Assembly: GCA_035315125.1 (NCBI GenBank)
Contig: DATFYI010000218.1
Span: 1-8,140, forward strand
Length of the DNA: 8,140 bases
Reading direction: 5' to 3'
Source: DATFYI01 sp035315125
GTDB taxonomy: Bacteria; Chloroflexota; Anaerolineae; Anaerolineales; Anaerolineaceae
Shown: one piece after another, positions 1-5,774 of the stretch
Layout: each line of letters opens with the position of its first letter
Position numbering within the stretch: the first letter of the stretch is position 1
Made by a program: the position numbers and the translations under genes
The notes under the pieces: generated by a model
Databases searched by the model: none
What the model was told of the DNA's origin: nothing
What the model saw: the letters and a program-made list of their open reading frames with translations, nothing else

Positions 1-4
1 CGTA

Positions 5-70
5 GCAAAATTCCCCTGCAAAATCAACTATGGAATTCATCCATGACCTGGGTGATATTGGTTACTTTTT
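5..70 (+). repeat. Direct repeat, copy 1
   Basis: This 66-nt stretch matches 2204-2267 at about 86 percent (57 of 66 aligned columns by hand, seven substitutions and two single-base gaps). Its longest identical run is CCTGGGTGATATTGGTT. Copy 1 lies in the coding-like frame that ends at 122. The left boundary may lie outside the window. Confidence 0.8.
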
Positions 71-122
71 GGGTACAGACGATCCCGCCATTGCCAGCAA
101 AACATTGTGGGACAGGTTGTAG
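6..122 (+). pseudogene. Short coding-like frame, possible 3' remnant of a gene
   Basis: An open plus-strand frame runs from just after a TAG at 3-5 to a TAG at 120-122. An internal ATG at 30 would give 30 residues beginning MEFIHDLGDIGYFLG and ending in LWDRL. The composition is protein-like, and the phrase FIHDLGDIGYF faintly recalls COR domains of Roc-COR proteins, or a helical repeat. That resemblance is from memory and weak. The frame is blocked at its 5' side by the TAG, so it is either a very small gene or the tail of a decayed one. It ends 8 bp before the stop of the convergent HD-GYP gene. A diverged copy of its first part lies at 2204-2267, where two single-base gaps break the frame. 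I cannot assign a function. Confidence 0.25.
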
Positions 123-130
123 GGTTCGAC

Positions 131-1354
131 TTATTTTATGATGGGTTCTGTCGTTTGCTTGACCATTAACAGATGGCTGCTGTCACTGGCAGACCCGGCT
201 GCTTCTTCTTGCTGGCCTCCGATCAAGCTCAGGAATTTCTCAACCACTTTAGGATCATAAATCTTGCCGCTGTTATCTTTGATGTAATTCAGGATAGTTT
301 CCCTCGGCCAGGCGTTACGGTAGGGCCGGTCTGAATTCAAGGCTTCCCACTGGTCGATGATCGTAAATATGCGGGCGTAGAGTGGGATTTCTTCGCCTTT
401 CAAGCCTTGGGGGTAACCGGTGCCATCCCATCGCTCGTGATGGCAATATGGAATGCTGATACAGGGTTGTAAAAACGGGATATCCGAAAGCAGTTCCATG
501 GCATGGGCGGCGTGTTCCTGCATCACGCTCCTTTCTTCATGGCTGAGTGCGCCGGGTTTGAGCAGGATTTTATCCGGGATGGCCAATTTGCCAATATCGT
601 GCAGCAGGGCTCCGCGCCGGATATTGACCAGATCTTCTTCGCCCAGGCCCATTTCTTTTGCCAGCGCCAGCGATAGTTCAACCACTCTGCGGCTGTGGCT
701 TTCGGTGTCACGGTCGCGGAATTCGAGTGCTTTTGCCAGGCTTTCCAGGGTCAACTCATAGGATACCCGGATATCCTGATCGTCAGCTTTAATGCGCTGC
801 AGGTTCTTCTGGGCGTTATCAATGATGACCCACACCAGCACCGAAACACATAAAACCAGCACCAGCGCAGTGGTCAAATCACTTGCATCGATTTTGGAGG
901 GCTGGTTGATAATCAGCCGGTTGATTTCGAGAACACCGATGGCGCTGATGGCCAGCAGGCTCAGCCCGGAAAAGACGTACAGGCCTCGTTTGCCGAACAG
1001 CAGGCTGCACGCCACAATCAATACCGGGAAAGCCACGATGCCCATATCATCCAGTAAACTGCCGCGGCTGTACAGATCGTAAACGGCTGCAAAAAACATA
1101 ACCACGCTGGCAATACCGGCCGCGGTATAGAATTTCCCCCTGGCATTCAGGAATAAACAGACCAAACAGGTCGGGTTCAGCAGCAGGATCACATAACCGG
1201 CCTGGTAATCCTCGAAATGGATGCTGATTAATCCAAGCAGGACGCTGGCGAAAAAAGCAATCCATAGAATGAAGTTCAAGGTTCGTTTCCGTTGGTCGGA
1301 TTCGAACCCGAAATTATGGGCTTCCGCCGTGCCAGTCTCGATATTTTCCCGCAT
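131..1354 (-). CDS. Membrane-anchored HD-GYP cyclic-di-GMP phosphodiesterase
   Basis: The 407-residue product has two parts. Residues 25-178 form about six hydrophobic helices (near 25-45, 53-71, 75-95, 104-121, 124-144, 161-179), an integral membrane region I cannot match to a named sensor family. Residues 190-378 form an HD-GYP domain, the class that hydrolyses cyclic-di-GMP to pGpG or GMP with a two- or three-metal centre. Visible motifs are H252-D253 with G255-K256 (HDIGK), then IPDKIL and KPG, H281, the pair H305-H306, and the signature GYP at 313-315 inside WDGTGYPQGLKGEEIPL, then SDRPYR. After the GYP motif many members have DxxDAL; here it is DQWEAL (D334, E337). P at the usual HP position is replaced (HAAHA at 281-285). 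The domain faces the cytoplasm by family precedent. The Shine-Dalgarno is weak (GCGGG upstream of the ATG). An extended -10 lies about 55 bp upstream, so the gene probably has its own promoter rather than depending on the gene behind it. What the membrane part senses is unknown. Confidence 0.93.
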   Translation of the reverse strand: MRENIETGTAEAHNFGFESDQRKRTLNFILWIAFFASVLLGLISIHFEDYQAGYVILLLNPTCLVCLFLNARGKFYTAAGIASVVMFFAAVYDLYSRGSLLDDMGIVAFPVLIVACSLLFGKRGLYVFSGLSLLAISAIGVLEINRLIINQPSKIDASDLTTALVLVLCVSVLVWVIIDNAQKNLQRIKADDQDIRVSYELTLESLAKALEFRDRDTESHSRRVVELSLALAKEMGLGEEDLVNIRRGALLHDIGKLAIPDKILLKPGALSHEERSVMQEHAAHAMELLSDIPFLQPCISIPYCHHERWDGTGYPQGLKGEEIPLYARIFTIIDQWEALNSDRPYRNAWPRETILNYIKDNSGKIYDPKVVEKFLSLIGGQQEEAAGSASDSSHLLMVKQTTEPIIK

Positions 1355-1408
1355 TGTACCCGCCGCACACCTGAACCCGGGCCTGTGAAAGAAAAAAGTG
1401 CCTTTAAA

Positions 1409-1417
1409 ATACTAGCA
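1409..1417 (-). promoter_or_regulatory. Extended -10 promoter of the HD-GYP gene
   Basis: Read on the minus strand this is TGCTAGTAT, an extended -10 (TG, one base, then TAGTAT) within an AT-rich stretch. No good -35 box is visible at 17-18 bp, which is tolerated by extended -10 promoters. The predicted start would leave a leader of about 45 nt before the ATG at 1354. A near-identical motif, TATGCTAGAAT, occurs on the plus strand at 3895-3905. Confidence 0.4.
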
Positions 1418-1477
1418 TAGAATTTAAATAGTATATATTGCCTCCGGCGGTGATTTTGCCGGTTCAGCGTTAACATT

Positions 1478-1507
1478 TCCCCCTATTTTCTCCCGAAAAT
1501 AGGAGGA
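1478..1507 (-). terminator. 3' hairpin of the membrane protein gene, repeat copy A
   Basis: The arms 1478-1490 and 1495-1507 pair over 13 positions with one mismatch around a 4-nt loop. The perfect core is CCTATTTTC/GAAAATAGG. In the minus-strand transcript the hairpin starts about 10 nt after the stop at 1518, so it is a likely 3' end or RNA-stability element. No clear U-run follows, so it is not a textbook intrinsic terminator. The same core and the preceding CCTCTT occur after the lipoprotein gene at 3619-3659. Confidence 0.5.
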
Positions 1508-1517
1508 CCAAGAGGGG

Positions 1518-2096
1518 TCAACCGGTATTGTCCTTACCGGCCGGTCTATCGCCTGTATTGTTCCTGTCAAAGGGACTGGGAGGAAGAAAACCTGGCAGGT
1601 GAGATCTACGTATGCCGACCAGGTCCCAGGCGCGTGCCACCCCAAAAAACGTAATAACAATCAGCACATTTGCCAGGCCATTGAGAGCAGCCAGATCGGC
1701 AGGCGTTCGGAACAATCGCAAAGCATACCAGGCTTCATAGCCAAACAGGACACACCCGATCAACATATACGCGCTGGTGCGGATGCGCTCCCTTTTCTTG
1801 ACGGATATCCGCAACACGGTCAGAAGCATGCCCAGGCTGTTGACAAGTCCCTCAAAACTCAAGATAATCGCCACGAAACCGATCGATTGCTGGGGGATCA
1901 AGGCAAACAGGGCGATGATGAGCGGATTGAGCAGCGCACTGTAGGCTGTCAGCACATTGATCCGCTGCTCCAGGGAGGAAGTCGAACTGATGGGATTGCC
2001 GGGGGTGATTGAGATCACAATGAAAATCAGTCCAAACAATGAGGCCTCCACCCCGGCCATGGTCATAAAGAAATTGGCATAATCCGGCGGAATCAT
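1518..2096 (-). CDS. Conserved five-helix membrane protein of unknown function
   Basis: The 192-residue protein has a short N-terminus (MIPPDYANFFMTMAG) leading directly into a glycine-containing first helix. About five membrane segments follow: 15-31, 48-68, 73-97, 107-129 and 140-162. Positive charges cluster after the third helix (KKRERIR, about 99-105) and after the fifth (RRSH). The C-terminal tail of about 30 residues is hydrophilic and rich in Pro, Asn and Gly. The opening DYANFF..AGxxASLFGLIF pattern resembles small conserved hypothetical membrane proteins of Actinobacteria and Chloroflexota, but I know of no function for them. No catalytic motif is visible. The ribosome-binding site is weak (AGGAT about 13 nt upstream). 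The gene lies upstream of the HD-GYP gene on the same strand, but a hairpin and a separate promoter lie between them, so a functional link is not shown. Confidence 0.8.
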   Translation of the reverse strand: MIPPDYANFFMTMAGVEASLFGLIFIVISITPGNPISSTSSLEQRINVLTAYSALLNPLIIALFALIPQQSIGFVAIILSFEGLVNSLGMLLTVLRISVKKRERIRTSAYMLIGCVLFGYEAWYALRLFRTPADLAALNGLANVLIVITFFGVARAWDLVGIRRSHLPGFLPPSPFDRNNTGDRPAGKDNTG

Positions 2097-2203
2097 GTTT
2101 TGATTCTATCCTATTCTGTGTGAAACAAAAAGCCAGGGCAATCCTCAACCGCTGCTGGTAAAAACTTAATCGCCTGCTGAGTAAGCGACCCCCAACTTGC
2201 TCG

Positions 2204-2267
2204 GCAAAATCCCCCTGCAAAAACACTATGAGATTCAGCAATGGCCTGGGTGATATTGGTTCTTTTT
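2204..2267 (+). repeat. Direct repeat, copy 2 (decayed)
   Basis: This is the second copy of the sequence at 5-70, in the same orientation about 2.2 kb away. Compared with copy 1 it lacks one base after GCAAAAAC and another in GGTTCTTTTT, and both gaps break the frame seen in copy 1. The substitutions in the ATG-to-CTG segment all fall at first or second codon positions of that frame, as expected for unconstrained decay. The two minus-strand genes lie between the copies. Confidence 0.8.
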
Positions 2268-2394
2268 AGTCAGGATTTTGATGATATTTAGCCAAATTCG
2301 AAATAAAAGAAGAGATCATTAGGATAGGTCATTTCTCCCGGTTGGTATATCCGATAAGCTGAATAGTGCCTCCAAAAAAATTATGAAATAAATG

Positions 2395-2423
2395 TTGTAT
2401 TTTGATTATATTAATTGTAAACT
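2395..2423 (+). promoter_or_regulatory. Candidate sigma-70-type promoter of the 2454 lipoprotein gene
   Basis: TTGTAT (2395-2400) and TAAACT (2418-2423) are separated by 17 bp in an AT-rich stretch just upstream of the lipoprotein gene. Both boxes are imperfect. The AT-rich background also gives other weak -10 candidates nearby (for example GATAAT around 2431), so the exact start is uncertain. Confidence 0.35.
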
Positions 2424-2453
2424 GAATAAAGATAATATTCGGGAGGGAATGAT

Positions 2454-3596
2454 ATGAAATTCGCTAATGCCAGGATTTTTTTTCCAATCCTATCGGTTGT
2501 ATTAATGTTAGTTTTGGCCAGCCTGGCCTGTAATTTGCCTTCCGCCAGTAGTAGCCCTACCGTTGTCACGGTTGCCATGACACAGCCATCTGTATTAAAC
2601 ATTTCAACGCCAATTCCTTCCAGCACGAACTATCCCATTCCGACTATAACTTCGACCCTCGCCTTATCTCCTACATCAACCGAGATTCCGGCTACATTCA
2701 CCCCCAGCCAGACTGCCACCATCACCCATCTCACCCACCCTGGAACGCCGGCGGCCTACGGGATCAATATCTGGGATAGCGATTCTTCTGTCACGGCTGC
2801 CCAACATCGTCCCCAGGGCGGCGACTATTATAATATCAATCTTTTTGAGCGCCCGTTTAATGCCAATACCCAGGATACCTATTTCCCACAGGTTGACATT
2901 CAGAAAACCTCCATGCAGAATGGAACTCCCTGGATTTATGGTTCGATCACACTTAAAGGAACCGACCCCAGCACCAACCAACTGGATGCTTCCTACGCCC
3001 TGGAGTTGGATCTCAATCTGGATGGGCGCGGCGACGTGCTGATCGTTACCAATCAGCCAGCCCAGGGTGATTGGAGCACGAACGGGGTGCAGGTGTTCGA
3101 GGATCCCGATCACGATGTGGGCGGCAATTATCCCCTGCAGGTCGAAGCGCTGCCGCAGGGCAACGGCTATGAACAGAAAGTGTTCGATTCGGGCCAAGGT
3201 ACCGACCCGGATCTGGCTTGGTCACGCGTGGACCCCGCCCAACCCAACGTGGTCTGGTTTGCCTTCAAACCCGCTTTGCTTAATAACTCATATAAATGGA
3301 TGTGGGGCGCTTGGACGCAGATGGGCGGGCTGCACCCCGAGCTGTTTGATTATAACGACCATTTCACCCTGGCTCAAGCCGGCAACCCATATCCGGGCAA
3401 TCCTAACTATCCGATCAAAGCTCTGGCTGAATTGGATAATACCTGCCGTTGGGCCATCGGTTTCTCGCCGACTGGCAATGAACCGGGTCTTTGCCCGCTG
3501 CCTGCGACGGCTACACCTCAACCGACGTCCACTAAATCAAGAACTTCAACTCCAAAACCTACCCATACCAAAACCCTTATACCGCCTCCCAAGTAA
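2454..3596 (+). CDS. Secreted lipoprotein of unknown function with Thr/Ser/Pro stalk
   Basis: The 380-residue product begins with a signal peptide: basic MKFANAR, a hydrophobic stretch at about 9-24, and a lipobox-like SLAC with Cys26 as the likely lipid-anchored residue. The -3 position is Ser rather than the usual Leu. Residues 27-95 are a low-complexity Thr/Ser/Pro stalk. About 98-345 form a folded region with many Asp, Asn, Trp and Tyr. It includes D186-L-N188-L-D190-G-R-G-D194, which resembles a calcium loop of the DxNxDGxxD type, and a second acidic cluster EDPDHD at about 216-221. The tail has DNTC (C331) and PTGNEPGLC (C347), a Cys pair that may form a disulfide and that I recall from other Chloroflexota lipoproteins. 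It is followed by another Pro/Thr-rich end. The start is well supported: GGGAGG at 2441-2446 lies 7 nt before the ATG. I do not recognise the folded domain; a calcium-dependent surface or binding role is only an inference. Confidence 0.85.
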   Translation: MKFANARIFFPILSVVLMLVLASLACNLPSASSSPTVVTVAMTQPSVLNISTPIPSSTNYPIPTITSTLALSPTSTEIPATFTPSQTATITHLTHPGTPAAYGINIWDSDSSVTAAQHRPQGGDYYNINLFERPFNANTQDTYFPQVDIQKTSMQNGTPWIYGSITLKGTDPSTNQLDASYALELDLNLDGRGDVLIVTNQPAQGDWSTNGVQVFEDPDHDVGGNYPLQVEALPQGNGYEQKVFDSGQGTDPDLAWSRVDPAQPNVVWFAFKPALLNNSYKWMWGAWTQMGGLHPELFDYNDHFTLAQAGNPYPGNPNYPIKALAELDNTCRWAIGFSPTGNEPGLCPLPATATPQPTSTKSRTSTPKPTHTKTLIPPPK

Positions 3597-3618
3597 GGTA
3601 GCCCGGCAGGCCTGCACT

Positions 3619-3659
3619 CCTCTTTCCCTCTATTTTCGTAGAAAATGGGGGCTAAGAGG
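3619..3659 (+). terminator. 3' hairpin of the lipoprotein gene, repeat copy B
   Basis: The arms 3619-3637 and 3641-3659 pair over 19 positions with two mismatches and two G-T wobbles around the 3-nt loop GTA. The outer stem is CCTCTT/AAGAGG and the inner stem ATTTTC/GAAAAT. It lies 22 nt after the lipoprotein stop. No U-run follows on the plus strand, so it may act as a transcript end or stability element rather than as a classical terminator. Its sequence is shared with the hairpin after the gene at 1518-2096. Confidence 0.55.
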
Positions 3660-3663
3660 TAAC

Positions 3664-3690
3664 AAAAAAGTCCCGGCTCCCTTTACCGGG
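3664..3690 (-). terminator. Intrinsic-terminator-like hairpin in the minus-strand direction
   Basis: Read on the minus strand, CCGGG is followed by a 9-nt loop and a matching CCCGG, then by AC and a run of six T. That is the order of an intrinsic terminator for transcription coming from the right. No minus-strand gene lies between here and 4124, so what it would terminate is unclear. Confidence 0.3.
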
Positions 3691-3782
3691 CCCTATTATG
3701 TCGGACAATATTAGGATTTACTCATTTATTTCAATCATTAAAGAAGAACATGACTATAATTTTATGGGCGTTTATTGCCTCC

Positions 3783-3819
3783 TCTCGATCCGGGGTCCCC
3801 TCCCGGGTCGAGAACTGTT
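3783..3819 (+). terminator. Strong GC hairpin with short T-run
   Basis: The arms 3783-3794 and 3800-3811 form a 12-bp stem with two G-T wobbles and the loop TCCCC. AACTG and four T follow. It fits an intrinsic terminator on the plus strand with a weak tail. It lies about 190 nt beyond the lipoprotein stop and just after a perfect TATAAT at 3755-3760, so it might instead end a short independent transcript. Confidence 0.4.
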
Positions 3820-3837
3820 TTAAAATATACCTCTTAT

Positions 3838-3871
3838 AACCCCCTTATCGATGGGGGGTTTCGTTTGTTAA
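3838..3871 (+). terminator. Second intrinsic-terminator-like hairpin
   Basis: AACCCCC (3838-3844) pairs with GGGGGTT (3854-3860) across a 9-nt loop, and the T-rich tail TCGTTTGTT follows. It is plausible as a back-up terminator for plus-strand transcription arriving from the lipoprotein gene, isolating the phosphoesterase gene downstream. Confidence 0.45.
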
Positions 3872-4032
3872 AAATTCGATTTGCTTATAACATTTATGCT
3901 AGAATAACGTCCGGGGGTCCCGAATAACTATGGCATATTAATTCCCAGGTTAACAAATTGGAAGGATATTTTTTGCAGAAAATGGAGGGTCAATAGCTTA
4001 TCTGGACAAAAATGGGGGTGCTCTATTTTTTA

Positions 4033-4074
4033 TTGACGTTATTTATTTCCTGAATATAAGTTTAATACTATAAT
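4033..4074 (+). promoter_or_regulatory. Promoter region of the phosphoesterase gene
   Basis: TTGACG (4033-4038) and TATAAG (4055-4060) are 16 bp apart, a good sigma-70-type pair. A perfect TATAAT also occurs at 4069-4074, but with only a poor -35 candidate. Either would give a leader of roughly 45-60 nt before the ATG at 4125. Confidence 0.5.
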
Positions 4075-4124
4075 GTTGCTCATAATTCCCATTGAACAAT
4101 AAATAAAGTCGCCAGGAAACGCTT

Positions 4125-5660
4125 ATGAAAACTATTAAACTCATTCTATTGATGGCCTCCGTTTTTTTCCTGTTGAGCTGCAACCTCTTAACTACCGCAA
4201 CTCCAACCGTAGTTTCCCCAGCGGCACAAATAATAAACCCAACTGTTATTAGCACTGCCACGCCAAGCCCGACTGCAACCGCAGTCGTGCCAACCTCTAC
4301 CCTGGCGTCTACTGCCACCGCTACAACAGCTGCTCCCTCCCCACTGCTGCTAGCAGCCCGCCAGAAAATCAAGCACATCGTCATTATCATGCAGGAGAAT
4401 CGTTCTTTCGACAGCTACTTCGGTACTTATCCGGGCGCCGATGGCCTGCCCAGACAGAACGGCCAGTTTACTGTCTGTTTGAACGACCCCAAGACCGGCA
4501 AGTGCACTTTTCCTTTCCACGACCCCGCCATCCGCAACCTGGGCGGGCCACATAACATGGGAAATGCCAGCGCAGATATCGATGGCGGCAAAATGGACGG
4601 CTTTATTGCACAGGCCGAAGCAGGCAAAGCCAACTGCGAAGCGACCCACGATCCTGACTGCGGCGGCGGCGGTTCGGATGTGATGGGCTATCACGACGCC
4701 CGCGAGATCCCAAATTACTGGGCACTGGCCAAAAACTTCGTCCTGCAAGACCGCCTGTTCGAGCCGAATGCCTCCTGGAGTCTGCCTCAGCATCTCTTTA
4801 TGGTCTCGGAATGGTCCGCTAAATGCAAAATCGCCGGCGACCCGATGAGCTGTATCAATGCGTTGCAAAGTCCGGCTTTACCACCCGATCAGGCGCCTGG
4901 AAAAAACTTGCCTGATCCCGATTATGCCTGGACCGACCTGACCTATCTGCTTTTCAAAAACAACGTCAGTTGGAACTATTTCGTCCAGACCGGTACGGAG
5001 CCCGACTGCGAAGATGATGCAGCCGATTGCCCGCCGGTGCATCAGGATGCCAAAACTCCCGGTATCTGGAACCCGCTGCCATTTTTCGACACGGTCAAAC
5101 AGGACAACCAGCTTTCCAATATCACCAATGTCACCAATTTTTATAAAGACGCGGCGGCCGGTATGTTGCCAGCTGTCAGTTGGATCACCCCCAGCGGCGC
5201 CAACAGTGAACACCCACCCGCGCTTTTGACCGATGGACAGGCCTGGACGGCCAGCCTGATCGATGCCGTTATGCAAGGGCCCGATTGGGACAGCAGCGCC
5301 ATTTTCCTCTCCTGGGATGACTGGGGCGGTTTCTACGATCACGTCGTCCCGCCCAAGGTTGACATCAACGGCTACGGATTGCGCGTGCCCGGTCTGGTCA
5401 TCAGTCCCTACGCCAGAACAGGTTTCATCGACCACCAGGTCCTCAGCCACGACGCTTATGTCAAGTTCATCGAGAACATATTCCTGAACGACCAGCGCCT
5501 TGACCCGGCCAGCGATGGCCGGCCGGATCCTCGTCCCGACGTACGCGAGGATGAACCCATCCTGGGCAACCTGATCCGTGACTTCGATTTCACTCATGCC
5601 CCGCGCCCGCCTTTTCTTCTGCCGATCCATCCCACCCCTGGACCGGCCTCCGTCCCATAG
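4125..5660 (+). CDS. Surface lipoprotein phosphoesterase (phospholipase C / acid phosphatase family)
   Basis: The 511-residue protein has a short signal peptide with lipobox LLSC (Cys19), a Thr/Ala/Pro-rich stalk at about 22-72, and a catalytic domain of the PF04185 phosphoesterase family at about 80-460. This family covers bacterial phospholipases C and AcpA-like acid phosphatases that cleave phosphate esters with a metal-dependent centre. Visible signatures are IKHIVIIMQENRSFDSYFG at 82-100 (E91-N92, the conserved metal-binding pair of the family), GADG at 104-107, SLPQHLF at 219-225, SEHPP with H363, and WDDWGGFYDHVVPP at 397-410 (D398-D399 and H406). VPGLVISPYA at 421-430 is also typical. 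So the active-site motifs look intact. The tail after about 460 is Pro- and Asp-rich with no known role. The start is supported by AGGAA at 4114-4118. The likely role is release of phosphate or head groups outside the cytoplasm. The substrate (phospholipid or phosphomonoester) cannot be told from sequence. Confidence 0.92.
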   Translation: MKTIKLILLMASVFFLLSCNLLTTATPTVVSPAAQIINPTVISTATPSPTATAVVPTSTLASTATATTAAPSPLLLAARQKIKHIVIIMQENRSFDSYFGTYPGADGLPRQNGQFTVCLNDPKTGKCTFPFHDPAIRNLGGPHNMGNASADIDGGKMDGFIAQAEAGKANCEATHDPDCGGGGSDVMGYHDAREIPNYWALAKNFVLQDRLFEPNASWSLPQHLFMVSEWSAKCKIAGDPMSCINALQSPALPPDQAPGKNLPDPDYAWTDLTYLLFKNNVSWNYFVQTGTEPDCEDDAADCPPVHQDAKTPGIWNPLPFFDTVKQDNQLSNITNVTNFYKDAAAGMLPAVSWITPSGANSEHPPALLTDGQAWTASLIDAVMQGPDWDSSAIFLSWDDWGGFYDHVVPPKVDINGYGLRVPGLVISPYARTGFIDHQVLSHDAYVKFIENIFLNDQRLDPASDGRPDPRPDVREDEPILGNLIRDFDFTHAPRPPFLLPIHPTPGPASVP

Positions 5661-5695
5661 GCCAATCTTGCTACCTGACAGTTTCATAACAGAAA

Positions 5696-5774
5696 GGTGA
5701 TTGGCGCTAGAACTCCAATAAAATCGGTTTTGCCCAACCATCTTACAGAACGGAGATAGCCAATGCCAATCACC
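5696..5774 (+). promoter_or_regulatory. Inverted repeat covering the transposase start codon
   Basis: GGTGATTGGC (5696-5705) and GCCAATCACC (5765-5774) are perfect 10-bp complements. The second arm begins at the G of the transposase ATG, so pairing in a transcript would hide the start. Structures that block expression from read-through transcripts are known for IS10 and IS50; a similar role here is inference. Another GCCAATC at 5661-5667 could compete for the middle arm. Confidence 0.4.

Larger units (their letters stand above)
2097..2453. other. Divergent intergenic region with a decayed repeat copy
   Basis: These 357 bp separate the minus-strand membrane protein gene from the plus-strand lipoprotein gene and must hold both promoters. 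The left part contains the repeat copy at 2204-2267. The right part, from about 2270, is strongly AT-rich and contains the lipoprotein promoter. I see no convincing small gene: frames that could continue the repeat copy meet stops within a few codons. Confidence 0.6.
3597..4124. other. 528-bp non-coding region rich in hairpins
   Basis: No protein-like frame was found here. In order it holds hairpin copy B (3619-3659), a GC hairpin with an A-run on its left (3664-3690), an isolated TATAAT (3755-3760), a 12-bp-stem hairpin (3783-3811), a C/G hairpin with a T-rich tail (3838-3870), an extended -10 TGCTAGAAT (3897-3905) and the promoter of the phosphoesterase gene (4033-4074). A GGAAGGA at about 3960-3966 precedes a TTG-started frame of seven codons, too short to call a gene. 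This is more structure than two terminators need. Confidence 0.6.

Noticed and set aside
1599..2012. Plus-strand frame of 137 codons
   Set aside because: It is opposite the five-helix membrane protein. Its translation is very rich in Gln, Asp and Arg without motifs, as expected from the reverse of a hydrophobic coding strand.
1852..2241. Minus-strand frame of 129 codons extending into the intergenic region
   Set aside because: It overlaps the membrane protein gene in another frame, and its upstream part is just the repeat copy at 2204-2267. The overlapping protein is not membrane-like or otherwise recognisable.
2676..3197. Minus-strand frame of 173 codons
   Set aside because: It is antisense to the stalked lipoprotein gene, which has a signal peptide and a good ribosome-binding site; the reverse frame lacks both.
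3960..3996. GGAAGGA followed by a TTG-started seven-codon frame as a leader peptide
   Set aside because: It is too short to distinguish from chance, has no Trp/His-type regulatory codon run, and no attenuator structure couples it to the gene at 4125.
4350..4868. Minus-strand frame of 172 codons
   Set aside because: It covers the ENRSFD active-site region of the phosphoesterase on the opposite strand and shows no protein motifs of its own.
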